Below, piece after piece: positions 1-9,322 of a stretch of 64,000 nucleotides of DNA; within the stretch, counting starts at the first letter, position 1, and each line of letters begins with the position of its first letter. Location: NCBI GenBank assembly GCA_910576785.1, contig CAJTJG010000019.1, forward strand, positions 1 through 64,000, in the 5' to 3' direction. The DNA is from an uncultured Duncaniella sp. (GTDB taxonomy: Bacteria > Bacteroidota > Bacteroidia > Bacteroidales > Muribaculaceae). The notes beneath the pieces were generated by a model that was not told the DNA's origin, did not search any database, and worked only from the letters and a program-made list of their open reading frames with translations. The position numbers and the translations under genes were made by a program.

Positions 1-960
1 CACGCGGAAATATGCGGAAATATGGGTGCTTTATGCGGTCGAGCTATGCAAATATTTGGAAATCTGAATGATTGGATTGTATATTTGCAAAGGATTCGAT
101 TGTCAGACCTGCAAATAAGGCGTTCAATATACTAATCTTCGGAACGGCACTTCTATTGTTATGTTTGTCGATTAAATCATCTATAATCCAATGCAATAGC
201 AATCTTGTTGAACTATCAGCCGATTGAAAAATCAATTTATTGAACAATAGATTCCTAAGTTCCTCAATTCCTAAAGTACTCATGTACGAATGCCCATGCC
301 CGGGGGGGCTGAAATACGGCCATATCCATACATTTTGCGGTCACAGGCTGACAAATATTCCAATGTGGATTAGTGTGGATACTAATATTTCAATCCGTAT
401 TTATGAATGCTAAGTAAGAGAAATGTATTTCTATCAACGACTATTGATATTGAAATCCAAATATTATTTTTACCATATAGATTTTTGTAAATCGTTGGCT
501 ACTGAGATATTTCCACATCAATATGAATACTAAAATACAATTATAGTTCTTACTATTCAGATAGCGATATATAAACATATTTCTCCTAATATTTTGGATA
601 TAGGTCTATATGTCTATAAGGACTTATGGACACATGGGCTATCCGTTGCAACGCGAGAAGTAGCAGATAATTATCGGGGAAATATAGGTTGGACATTGGC
701 TGCTTCAAGTGGCCAAATACGGTCATAGCTATATTTTGTGCGTCCAAGGGGTGCAAATTTTTGGAAATACGCACCTTCCGATATTATTTTTGCATTGCGA
801 CAAAGATTCAATGAGAGACAACTCAGTTCTTTCAATACCAAACAGCATCCTTTCTTATGTTGGATGCCACTCCTTGATACACCGGCAACTTCACCCTCCG
901 ATTGTTTTTTCATTGGAGTAGAAGTTGAAATTAGCAGTCACGACTACTGAAACCTAAACA
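1..960. other. AT-rich stretch with no convincing gene
   Basis: I see no supported gene in the first 0.96 kb. Short open frames exist on the minus strand at 44-283 (79 codons), 586-774 and 671-913. The last two lie in different frames and would read as one longer protein if joined by a frameshift near 745-755, so they may be the remains of one decayed gene. A 17-base motif beginning TGCAAAT occurs at about 47-63 and, with one mismatch, at 753-769. A second imperfect repeat links about 313-338 and 713-737. This fits degraded mobile or intergenic repeat DNA, but nothing identifies it. Confidence 0.4.
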
Positions 961-963
961 CGA

Positions 964-1278
964 ATGAGCAAAAGCTCGCAACCATCAACAATTTCACCCA
1001 TCACAATGGTCATGATTCCGCATGAAGAATGGCAATCACTCAACGACAAACTCGACCGCCTCGCCGAGATGATTGAGAACCGCAACGCTTCCGACCGCGA
1101 CTCCGAGTGGCTGGAATCCGAAGCCGCGCGAAAACTACTCGGAGTCTCGTCCAAGACATGGCAAAACTACCGCGACCAGCGCGTCATCCCCTTTTCCCAA
1201 ATCGGCCGCAAAATCTACGTTAACCGCGCCGACCTCGATGCCTATCTCCGCCGCCATCGGATTGATAAGGTGAAATGA
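964..1278 (+). CDS. Small excisionase-like winged helix-turn-helix protein
   Basis: This 104-residue protein has a short N-terminal helix (about residues 17-35). From about residue 45 it has a winged HTH of the MerR/excisionase type, with the pattern WLESEAARKLLGVSSKTW then IPFSQIGRKIYVNRADLDAYL. Such proteins are common in Bacteroidales mobile elements and beside restriction-modification loci, where they bind DNA as regulators or recombination directionality factors. No integrase is visible nearby. It lies just upstream of a defence-like operon, and a perfect 14-bp inverted repeat overlapping that operon's promoter (1316-1351) lies between them, so a regulator role is plausible. That role is inference; the HTH call is solid. 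Confidence 0.75.
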   Translation: MSKSSQPSTISPITMVMIPHEEWQSLNDKLDRLAEMIENRNASDRDSEWLESEAARKLLGVSSKTWQNYRDQRVIPFSQIGRKIYVNRADLDAYLRRHRIDKVK

Positions 1279-1315
1279 GCCTAAAATTTGAGGGACAGGG
1301 CATTTAGCCCCAAAT

Positions 1316-1351
1316 AACAATCGGTTATGTTTTCGAGCATAACCGATTGTT
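1316..1351. promoter_or_regulatory. Perfect inverted repeat overlapping the -33 element (possible operator)
   Basis: Two perfect 14-base arms (AACAATCGGTTATG and its complement) surround an 8-base centre. No T run follows, so it is not an obvious terminator. The right arm contains the TTG at 1347-1349 that serves as the -33 element of the next promoter. It could be an operator for the upstream HTH protein or that gene's 3' hairpin. Confidence 0.5.
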
Positions 1352-1376
1352 GTCTCAAAAATTCTTTGTAACTTTG
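1347..1376 (+). promoter_or_regulatory. Bacteroidota-type promoter of the defence-like operon
   Basis: TTG at 1347-1349, a 19-base spacer, and TAACTTTG at 1369-1376 match the Bacteroidota -33/-7 consensus. Transcription would start near 1383, leaving a leader of about 150 bases before the ATG at 1531. Confidence 0.65.
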
Positions 1377-1453
1377 TAATTAGGAATAGTAACGTCTATC
1401 TGAAAATGACCAACTAATAATAAAAGACCTACGGCGCGAGCCGAAAACCCTTT

Positions 1454-1520
1454 GAAAACTCCTAACGTAGTCGTTACGGCTTTGGTCGGCCTTCAGATGC
1501 TACTTGGGAGTTTTCTTTTG
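1454..1520 (+). promoter_or_regulatory. Leader hairpin with T-rich tail (possible attenuator)
   Basis: An imperfect inverted repeat pairs 1454-1470 (GAAAACTCCTAACGTAG) with 1500-1515 (CTACTTGGGAGTTTTC). TTTTCTTTTG follows, and the stem ends 15 bases before the ATG at 1531. Shorter GC-rich complementary pieces upstream (about 1432-1450 and 1476-1492) could form a competing fold. The layout resembles a leader terminator/attenuator; no known riboswitch or leader class was recognised. Confidence 0.4.
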
Positions 1521-1530
1521 TATTGATTAT

Positions 1531-4500
1531 ATGAATAATACCCTCATAGACAATTCCGACAAACTGAAACTTGTCGAAACGTTAAAGGAGCTTATCTCAA
1601 ATCCACGTTGCAATCATCTTCAGATTGCAACCGGCTATTGGGATATCCCGGGCACTGCGTTGCTTTACGAGGTGCTTAAAGAGTTCTTTGAGAGAGGGGG
1701 TAGACTTCAGCTTTTGATAGGCAAGGAGCCTCAGTTGCGTTCATATCAGCTTCGCCCGTTGGAAGAACATGAGGAGAAGTTCCCGGATTTCTATATTAAA
1801 CGTGATGTTGACCGTCTAACAAACGAATACAAACCCTCCGTTCAGTTGCTTCTTGATTATGCAGACCTTGACAGTTTAAGTGATTCACAAATCAGAATTC
1901 ATGTCTATGGTCAATACGGCAACCAGGAACAGTTCCTACACGCCAAATGCTATATCGCTTATTGTGAAGATGCCGATGGCAACCCTACGGAGGCACATGG
2001 CATCATAGGCAGCTCTAACTTTACAGAAAAAGGGCTTCAAGACAATGCCGAGCTTAACTATCTTGAAACCAATACAACGGTTGTTGCCTCACCCGTTGCA
2101 GTTGGCAAGTACAAGTCGCATCTTATATGGTTCAATGAGATGTGGGAAAAGAGTCAACCATGGACCGGTCGTTTTATTCAGGATATTCTAAAGCCGTCAC
2201 CACTTGGCAAAGAAGTTGAAAAAGATCGTGGAGAAGATGCTAAACCCGAACCGCTTTCACCCTACGAAGTTTACATCAAATATTTGCAAATGCAATTCGG
2301 AGATATGGTTGATGCCAATACTACCGAAGTGCTGAAATCATATTTACCTCCGTCATTTAATTCATTGGAGTATCAGCTTGATGCTGTCAAGCAATGCTTC
2401 TCTGTTATGAAGCGTTTCGGTGGTTTTATTCTCGGCGACGTTGTCGGTCTTGGTAAAACTGTGGTTGGTGTCATGCTTATCCGCTATTTCCTTGAAAATG
2501 CAGAGAGCCTTGGCCGAAACCCAAAAGTATTGATTGTTACGCCTCCGGCCATTAAAAAAGCGTGGGTGAAGACCATTGAGGATTTTGACAAAAATAATCC
2601 GCGTAACAATATTGGGCTCAGTGTTGAGTTTGTCACCACAGGGAGCATCGGAAAAGTATTTGATGAGCTTGGAGAAGTTGACGAGGACGAAGATGGCGAT
2701 GAGATGGAAGACATCAAGGCAGATAACTATGGTTTGGTTTTAATAGACGAGAGCCATAATTTCCGCAACTCAGAGACCCAAAAATATCATGCCATTGATG
2801 ACCTGATTGGATTCATTAATCCAACGCCATATGTCGCTCTATTGTCTGCGACACCGCAGAACAACTCACCGCAAGACCTTTACAATCAGATAAAGCTTTT
2901 CCAAAGAGACCCCAATAATTCGACGTTGCCAAATGTCGAAGGTGGCAAACTTGACAGTTTCTTTGCAAATATACGCCGCCGCTTCGCCGAGGCCAGGGCG
3001 ATACCTCAGGACAAAGAGGAGGGTCGACGTAAGGCAAAAGCCATGATTCACGACATCTCGGAGGAAGTTCGCCGCTGTGTTCTGAACGACCTTGTGGTGC
3101 GCCGCACCCGCACTGACATTCGCAAAATGTATGGAGAGGATGCTGAGCTTTTGAAATTTCCCACCGTCAAAGGCCCCCACAAGCTTGAATATAAGATGGA
3201 TGAAGAATTGCAACAACTCTTCTATGACACCACCGTGGCAATCTGCCCTCCGGCAAAAGGAGAGCCTTTTGACCCTCGCATACATATTGGATTTTACAGA
3301 TATGCTGCGATTACACAGTTCGTGAATTCTGAGCATACCAAGCTGTATGAGAAACGAAATCTGACGGTTGAAAGCATCACTCGCCGGCTCAAACGCATCA
3401 TGCAGATTTTGCTTGTCAAACGCCTTGAAAGCAGCATTGCAGCCTTCAAGACCACACTTGAAAATCTTCGTCGATACAACGACGTGATGATTGACATGCT
3501 TCAGCATGATTGCGTTTTCATTTGCCCCGACCTTGATGTGAACAAGCTTCATGCCGAGAACAAAGGCAATTTCGAGACATTCCGCGCGGCTGTCGAAGCC
3601 GGAATTGAGAAAAAGGGCGGCAATAATCGACGCTTCTCAGCATCCGATTTCAAAGAAACTTATCTTGCCGACCTCCAAAACGATAAGCTTCTGATTGAAT
3701 CACTTCTTGACCGATGGAGAGAGAATACCGAAGATCCCAAATTTGACCGATTCAAAGAGGCAATTAAACCTGAACTGTTCGATCCTCAAATCAACAATCC
3801 ATCCGGTCAGAACAAGCCTCGGCTCGTTATTTTCACTGAGGCGATTGACACCCTTAAATCCCTCGAACGAGCCTTGAAAGCCAAAAGGCATAAGGTGCTC
3901 AGCATATCAGCAGAAAACCGCACAGAGAAGCAAGAAGCCATTGAAGCAAACTTCGATGCCAACTGCAAGCCTGAGCTAAGACGTGACGACTATGATGTGA
4001 TAGTAACAACCGAAGTGCTTGCCGAGGGTGTGAATCTACATCGCTCCAACGTGATTCTCAACTATGATGCACCTTGGAATGCGACACGCCTGATGCAGCG
4101 CATCGGTCGTGTAAACCGTATCGGCTCCACCGAAGAATTTGTCCATGTATTTAACTTCTTCCCATCTGACGAAGGTAACAGTCAGATACGCTTGATTGAA
4201 AAAGCATACGCCAAACTGCAATCCTTCCATGAAATGTTTGGCGAGGACAACAAGGTGTTCAGCGAGCGCGAGGAACTGGTTGAGCATGACCTCCAACATT
4301 TTGTTGACGGTGACGAATCGCCATTCGGCCCATTTATCAACGAATTGAAAGCATTCCGCGACAATCAGCCTGAACGATATTCATATATTGCTTCCGTTGA
4401 TGCCGATTCGCTCGGAGGCACGATGATTACTGTGGCCGAAAGCGACCATGGAATCTTTGTGTTCACTGACAACTCCAAGGAACTCATTTCTGTGGAGGTG

Positions 4501-4962
4501 AAACTGACAGACGCAACACCGGAAACCCGCATTGTTTCTTCTTTGTCGACGATGCAGGAACTGAAATGTGACCCGTCAGCTGTGTTCTCAGAGGCTCAAA
4601 TCGGAGACTCTAAACTTGCCGATATTGCCCTGAAAGCATATCAGAAGCATGTGGCCCACTACAACACCACATCCGATTCAAGCAAAAATGTAACCAAGGC
4701 TCTCGGTGTCTTGTCAGCGCTGAGGTCACGCCCGGATGTTACCAAGGAGTCAAAGAAGTTGTTGAAACAGATTGACCTGCTCGTCAGAGCTAAAAATAAT
4801 TATGTCATCAAGCAAGTGATGAAATTCGAGAACTACCAATCATCGCTTTTCGGCACTAACGATGATATTAACGCTCTGCTCGAAACTGCACTTGCCCATT
4901 TCGCCGACCGCGCACAAAAGAAACGCGGTGAGTCAAAACTCGCACTTTATAACATTAACTGA
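1531..4962 (+). CDS. Phospholipase D-like nuclease fused to SNF2-family helicase
   Basis: This protein of about 1143 residues is probably the DNA translocase and nuclease arm of a defence system. The N-terminal third has a PLD-like site: HAK near residue 137 and the GSSNFT block near 160-165. An SNF2/DEAH-type helicase follows, with Walker A GDVVGLGKT (about 302-310), DESH (406-409), LLSATPQNN, and a motif V/VI region ending in QRIGRVNRIGS. An acidic insert (about 380-395) precedes the DESH box. I chose the ATG at 1531 over a TTG at 1504, because the TTG lies inside the leader hairpin. It ends 2 bases before the methyltransferase start. The layout recalls DISARM and split type ISP enzymes, but not every expected partner is present. 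Confidence 0.85.
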   Translation: MNNTLIDNSDKLKLVETLKELISNPRCNHLQIATGYWDIPGTALLYEVLKEFFERGGRLQLLIGKEPQLRSYQLRPLEEHEEKFPDFYIKRDVDRLTNEYKPSVQLLLDYADLDSLSDSQIRIHVYGQYGNQEQFLHAKCYIAYCEDADGNPTEAHGIIGSSNFTEKGLQDNAELNYLETNTTVVASPVAVGKYKSHLIWFNEMWEKSQPWTGRFIQDILKPSPLGKEVEKDRGEDAKPEPLSPYEVYIKYLQMQFGDMVDANTTEVLKSYLPPSFNSLEYQLDAVKQCFSVMKRFGGFILGDVVGLGKTVVGVMLIRYFLENAESLGRNPKVLIVTPPAIKKAWVKTIEDFDKNNPRNNIGLSVEFVTTGSIGKVFDELGEVDEDEDGDEMEDIKADNYGLVLIDESHNFRNSETQKYHAIDDLIGFINPTPYVALLSATPQNNSPQDLYNQIKLFQRDPNNSTLPNVEGGKLDSFFANIRRRFAEARAIPQDKEEGRRKAKAMIHDISEEVRRCVLNDLVVRRTRTDIRKMYGEDAELLKFPTVKGPHKLEYKMDEELQQLFYDTTVAICPPAKGEPFDPRIHIGFYRYAAITQFVNSEHTKLYEKRNLTVESITRRLKRIMQILLVKRLESSIAAFKTTLENLRRYNDVMIDMLQHDCVFICPDLDVNKLHAENKGNFETFRAAVEAGIEKKGGNNRRFSASDFKETYLADLQNDKLLIESLLDRWRENTEDPKFDRFKEAIKPELFDPQINNPSGQNKPRLVIFTEAIDTLKSLERALKAKRHKVLSISAENRTEKQEAIEANFDANCKPELRRDDYDVIVTTEVLAEGVNLHRSNVILNYDAPWNATRLMQRIGRVNRIGSTEEFVHVFNFFPSDEGNSQIRLIEKAYAKLQSFHEMFGEDNKVFSEREELVEHDLQHFVDGDESPFGPFINELKAFRDNQPERYSYIASVDADSLGGTMITVAESDHGIFVFTDNSKELISVEVKLTDATPETRIVSSLSTMQELKCDPSAVFSEAQIGDSKLADIALKAYQKHVAHYNTTSDSSKNVTKALGVLSALRSRPDVTKESKKLLKQIDLLVRAKNNYVIKQVMKFENYQSSLFGTNDDINALLETALAHFADRAQKKRGESKLALYNIN

Positions 4963-4964
4963 CC

Positions 4965-7900
4965 ATGACTCTCAAAGAACGTTTGGAACATATATTCAGC
5001 AATGATTATCCCGGCACCGATGTTTTCCTCTCCGAGGTAATCAAACCGATTTTCGGTGATGAAATCGAGCCGGTCAACATAGATTTGGCTGAGCTGCCAC
5101 AGTATGCCGAACGCGCCCGAAAAGCCGGACTGAAGCATATAAAATATATAGGCGACCTTACCGAGCAAAACTACAATGCCGACAACATAGTGCTTCTCGA
5201 TGTCACTGTTAACGATTCTGTGAATATCGAGCGTTCACGTGTTAACATTCAGCAGTTGGTTCGCTCTATTGTGCAACAATATCAGCATATGCTTATAGTG
5301 TTCCACTATGAAAACACTATCGGCACTTCGTGGCGTTTTTCCTATGCCTATAAAGCCGGAAGCATTGCAGACATGACATCTGCCAAACGTTATACTTACG
5401 TTTTCGGGAAAGGATATCGAGGACGCACTGCTGCTGAACGGTTTGAAATACTAGCCAACAGCGAGCGCACCAATGAAGATTTTGAAGATGCTTTTTCCGT
5501 CCAGGCTCTCAGTGATGATTTCTTCAACTACTATAGAGCTTACTATGCTGTGTTTGTTCAATATATTACAGGCGTTCCATATTCTGACGAAAAGGAACTT
5601 ACAAATATTATAAAGAGGTTTAACTGGTTGGAGCAAGATAATACAAATCAGTTTGCATCTACTTTTGAATCAGATGGTAGATCCACCCGCGATTATGTCA
5701 AGAAAATGTTCGGACGAATTGTATTCCTTTATTTCCTTCAGCGCAAAGGTTGGCTATATAACAACGAGCATGTAAGCGACCCTCACTACATGCACAATCT
5801 ATTTAGCAATGCCGGGAAATATCAGGATTCTTTCCTTGATGATGTCCTCGAGACATTATTCTTCTATGTTTTAAATACAAAGGAGATTCAAGAAAGGCAA
5901 CAAGAAGCGGAATCATCAGGCAGGGATATTACATTACTCCCCGGATGGCAATTTATTCCTTATCTGAATGGTGGTCTCTTTAGTCAGGACGATATTGACC
6001 CCAAAGTATGCCATTTCCCTGCTTCATATTTTAGGGAGTTGTTCTCTTTCCTCGACAGTTTCAACTTCACTATTGATGAAAATGATTCAGAGGATGCTGA
6101 GATAGGCATTGATCCCGAAATGCTGGGTCGTATATTTGAGAATCTACTTGAAGACAACAAGGACAAAGGGGCCTATTACACGCCAAAACCTATTGTCGAC
6201 TACATGTGTCAGGAAGCAATTATAGCCTATCTTCAAGATGAAAGATATTCCAGCGCAGGCAATGAACTAATTCGACAATATGTTATCACAAGAAATGTTG
6301 ATCTTCTAAACGAGACTCAACGCAAAGAGATTGAAGAACGTTTACTCAGAGTGAAAATATGTGATCCTGCCATTGGTTCCGGAGCCTTCCCCATGGGCAT
6401 TGTCAATATACTTTCCAAATTATTTATATCGCTTCGCACCTATTCATTCATAGACCAAGCAAAGATGAAGCGATATATTATGCAACAAAGCATATATGGC
6501 GTCGATATAGAGAAAGGAGCTGTTGACATCGCACGTCTTCGCTTTTGGCTTGCCATGGTAGTTGATGAAGATGAACCTATGCCTCTTCCAAATCTTCATT
6601 TCAAAATCATGCAGGGCAATTCTCTTTTGGAGAGTTATAATAATCGCGACTTAACTCATATTTGTGGCGGCGTGGACGAAAAAGGACAGTCCGCTCTTGA
6701 TTTCTCTGATATACGGACAATCCTTCGTGATGACATTAAAAGATACTTTAATGCTACTAATCACGAGATACGTGACAGATTGCTCGTAAATGTAAAGAAT
6801 TTGGTCATAAACCAAATCTATGAAGAAACAAAAGACCCTGATTTTCTTAAAGAAATCAGAGATGTCACTGCCAATACTCGTTTCTTCCTTTGGCACACAT
6901 GGTTTGTCGATGTCTTTGAAAAGGGCGGATTCGACATCGTGATTGGAAACCCACCATATATCAAGGAAGGTCGTGGTGACCATGAAATATTTGAGTCTGT
7001 TAAGCAGTCCCCTTACTATCTTGGCAAGATGGATATATGGTATATGTTTGCTTGTCGAGGAATTGATATGCTTAAGCCGGGAGGAAATCTCTGTTTCATC
7101 GCCACCAACAACTGGACTACAAGTGCCGGAGCTAAAAAACTTCGCAACAAAATAATCAATGAGACACAAATCATTCAGTTGTGTGATTTTCGCGATTATA
7201 TGATTTTCGACTCTGCAAGTATTCAGACTATGGTAATGCAGTTTAAGAAAAATCATACAATCGATGATTATTCTTTTGATTTTAGAGTCCTTCTCGGTGA
7301 CACTCTTGACGATGTGACAAAGATGCTCGCAAAAGACACTGATGCCAATGCGATGTATTTGGCCCCGAACATTCGACGCAACGAATATAGGAACAAATTT
7401 TTAACGTTTTCTGATGCAGACGAGTTCCTTACAAAATTGAACTCTATAAAAGATACATTCAAGTTTGACAACTCCGAGATTGCACAAGGGATTGTATTCC
7501 CTCAGGATTTTTTAAACAAGAAAGGCCAAAAAGCACTTGGACATCACAAAATTGGGGATGGCATTTTTGGACTTAAAAAATCTGAACTTGATGGACTTAA
7601 TTTAACAGAGGAAGAATTAACTCTGATAAAGCCATACTATACATCTGAGGAGGTAAAACGATATATTACTTTCCCTCGGACAAATGAATTATGGCTGATA
7701 TATACGGATTCATCCTATAAAAATCCCAATTCTTTAGACCCATATCCAAATATCAAAGCTCATCTTGACCAATTCGTGGATATATTCACATCCGACAATC
7801 GTCCATATGGTCTACATCGAGCCCGCGACAATCGATTCTTTGGGGGTGAAAAAATAATTTGTCAGAGAAAATGTGTGGGCAAACCCATCTTCTCCTATTC

Positions 7901-8297
7901 TGATTCAGATTGTTACTTAACCCAAACCTTTAATATAATAAAGACTGAACGGGTAAATTCCAAGTATCTCACAGCTCTGCTCAATTCAAAACTTGTAGAG
8001 TTTTGGCTTCGCAATAAAGGTAAAATGCAGGGACTGAATTTTCAGCTTGACAAAGAACCTCTGCAACAAATACCTATCAAACTTGCACCGTTAAACGTGC
8101 AGGAACAGCTTTCTGACATTCTTGAAAATATTATATCTGCCATTGCTGTGCACCAAAATGCAGATATAAAAGAGTATGAGGACCAAATTGACCACATCGT
8201 ATATCATCTCTATGATTTGACATACGATGAGGTGCTGATTGTTGACCCCGAGACACCAATCACGCGCGAGGAATACGAAAACTTTAGCCTTGAATGA
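4965..8297 (+). CDS. Eco57I/PglX-like N6-adenine DNA methyltransferase
   Basis: This 1110-residue protein should methylate adenine at N6 in a specific DNA site. The S-adenosylmethionine motif I (DPAIGSGAFPMGI) is near residue 466 and the catalytic motif IV (IGNPPYI) near 661. The wide gap between them, the long N-terminal region and the C-terminal target-recognition-like region (about 830-1080, with a LNFQLDKEPL segment) are typical of Eco57I/type IIG and BREX PglX enzymes. No nuclease motif was noticed, so cleavage would rest with the upstream PLD-helicase. It starts 2 bases after the helicase stop. Its stop overlaps the next gene's ATG (ATGA), which points to translational coupling. Confidence 0.88.
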   Translation: MTLKERLEHIFSNDYPGTDVFLSEVIKPIFGDEIEPVNIDLAELPQYAERARKAGLKHIKYIGDLTEQNYNADNIVLLDVTVNDSVNIERSRVNIQQLVRSIVQQYQHMLIVFHYENTIGTSWRFSYAYKAGSIADMTSAKRYTYVFGKGYRGRTAAERFEILANSERTNEDFEDAFSVQALSDDFFNYYRAYYAVFVQYITGVPYSDEKELTNIIKRFNWLEQDNTNQFASTFESDGRSTRDYVKKMFGRIVFLYFLQRKGWLYNNEHVSDPHYMHNLFSNAGKYQDSFLDDVLETLFFYVLNTKEIQERQQEAESSGRDITLLPGWQFIPYLNGGLFSQDDIDPKVCHFPASYFRELFSFLDSFNFTIDENDSEDAEIGIDPEMLGRIFENLLEDNKDKGAYYTPKPIVDYMCQEAIIAYLQDERYSSAGNELIRQYVITRNVDLLNETQRKEIEERLLRVKICDPAIGSGAFPMGIVNILSKLFISLRTYSFIDQAKMKRYIMQQSIYGVDIEKGAVDIARLRFWLAMVVDEDEPMPLPNLHFKIMQGNSLLESYNNRDLTHICGGVDEKGQSALDFSDIRTILRDDIKRYFNATNHEIRDRLLVNVKNLVINQIYEETKDPDFLKEIRDVTANTRFFLWHTWFVDVFEKGGFDIVIGNPPYIKEGRGDHEIFESVKQSPYYLGKMDIWYMFACRGIDMLKPGGNLCFIATNNWTTSAGAKKLRNKIINETQIIQLCDFRDYMIFDSASIQTMVMQFKKNHTIDDYSFDFRVLLGDTLDDVTKMLAKDTDANAMYLAPNIRRNEYRNKFLTFSDADEFLTKLNSIKDTFKFDNSEIAQGIVFPQDFLNKKGQKALGHHKIGDGIFGLKKSELDGLNLTEEELTLIKPYYTSEEVKRYITFPRTNELWLIYTDSSYKNPNSLDPYPNIKAHLDQFVDIFTSDNRPYGLHRARDNRFFGGEKIICQRKCVGKPIFSYSDSDCYLTQTFNIIKTERVNSKYLTALLNSKLVEFWLRNKGKMQGLNFQLDKEPLQQIPIKLAPLNVQEQLSDILENIISAIAVHQNADIKEYEDQIDHIVYHLYDLTYDEVLIVDPETPITREEYENFSLE

Positions 8298-9322
8298 CCA
8301 TGTCGAAACTCAGCAAACTATATACCACGATTGAGAGTCTAAAGGAGCTTAATCTCCCCATTGACGAGCTTCTTCAGCAAGAAGTTGATAAACTTGAAGA
8401 GGATCTTATCCGCAAGGAGATATTGCCTACTCTCACTGACAAAATTGAACCGGCACTTGCACAGGTGCAACGTGAGCTGGTACTTGTCGTTGACTATGTG
8501 CCCGGCGAGCCGTTGAAAGTCAGTCTATCACGAAAACGCAACATTTCCGACGTACTGACAGATGCCGTTGAAATTTCGCCCAAACGCCCTCATGTGGTTA
8601 CGGCCACTGACATTACACGCTCACCCAACATTGATTTCAGAGTATGCTTTGAGGACGGCACCGTGTGTGAAGGCAACGGTAAAACGGCCTTCATCGAGGC
8701 CTTGAAGCACATGGTTCTTCCTCGGGTTGCCACTTTCGATGGCCGCACCTTTGCCGGATTCCCTCTCGTAGGCCGCAAGCAGAGAGTTACCGAAGATGGC
8801 TACAAATGGCAAGAACAGGTAGACGGATGGTGGATATACGTCAATATGAGCAATGAAACCAAAATGTCAATGCTCAAACAAGTGGCTAACGCACTTGGTA
8901 TTTCAATCGAAGTGGAGATTGTCAATGGGAACAACAACCCCACTCCGGATATCTCCGTAAAAAAAGTGAAAGGCAAAAGAACTATGTTCTCACTTAATGG
9001 CGGTGAGCCACTAAACAAACGAAATACTGTTTATGCAACGATAAAACTCTTTATCGAATGTAATCCGGAGGCTACCTTTGAAGATGTGGAATCTTTCTTC
9101 CCGCGTATTTTGCAAGGTGGCTACGGAGTCGTGGCTTCAGACGATGAATATAAGGAACGTCTTGCCAAAGGACAGGATTCAGACAAACGCTATTTCATAG
9201 ATCGCCCGTTTGTTGACCCTACCGGCAAAATATTTTATGTTTGTCACCAATGGGGTGACAATTTTGAAAACTTCCGCAACCATGTAATCCGTGAGTTCAG
9301 ATGGACTATTGACGAGGTATGA
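8294..9322 (+). CDS. Unrecognised third protein of the methyltransferase-helicase operon
   Basis: I do not recognise this 342-residue protein. It has a charged, probably coiled-coil N-terminus (about 1-60). A middle region (about 105-215) holds short hydrophobic strands and a GWWIYVNMS segment, and a C-terminal region (about 230-342) holds FSLNGGEPLNKR, a FIDRPFVDP segment and YVCHQWGDNFENF. No signal peptide or membrane segment is seen. Two starts are possible: ATG 8294, overlapping the methyltransferase stop, or ATG 8300. The coupling at both ends suggests it is a working subunit, perhaps a recognition or nuclease-accessory protein; that is inference only. Confidence 0.7.
   Translation: MTMSKLSKLYTTIESLKELNLPIDELLQQEVDKLEEDLIRKEILPTLTDKIEPALAQVQRELVLVVDYVPGEPLKVSLSRKRNISDVLTDAVEISPKRPHVVTATDITRSPNIDFRVCFEDGTVCEGNGKTAFIEALKHMVLPRVATFDGRTFAGFPLVGRKQRVTEDGYKWQEQVDGWWIYVNMSNETKMSMLKQVANALGISIEVEIVNGNNNPTPDISVKKVKGKRTMFSLNGGEPLNKRNTVYATIKLFIECNPEATFEDVESFFPRILQGGYGVVASDDEYKERLAKGQDSDKRYFIDRPFVDPTGKIFYVCHQWGDNFENFRNHVIREFRWTIDEV

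Noticed and set aside
1531..9322. Assignment as a complete DISARM or BREX system
   Set aside because: The required partners (DrmB and separate DrmA/DrmC, or PglZ, BrxC and BrxL) are missing, so only family-level similarity is claimed.
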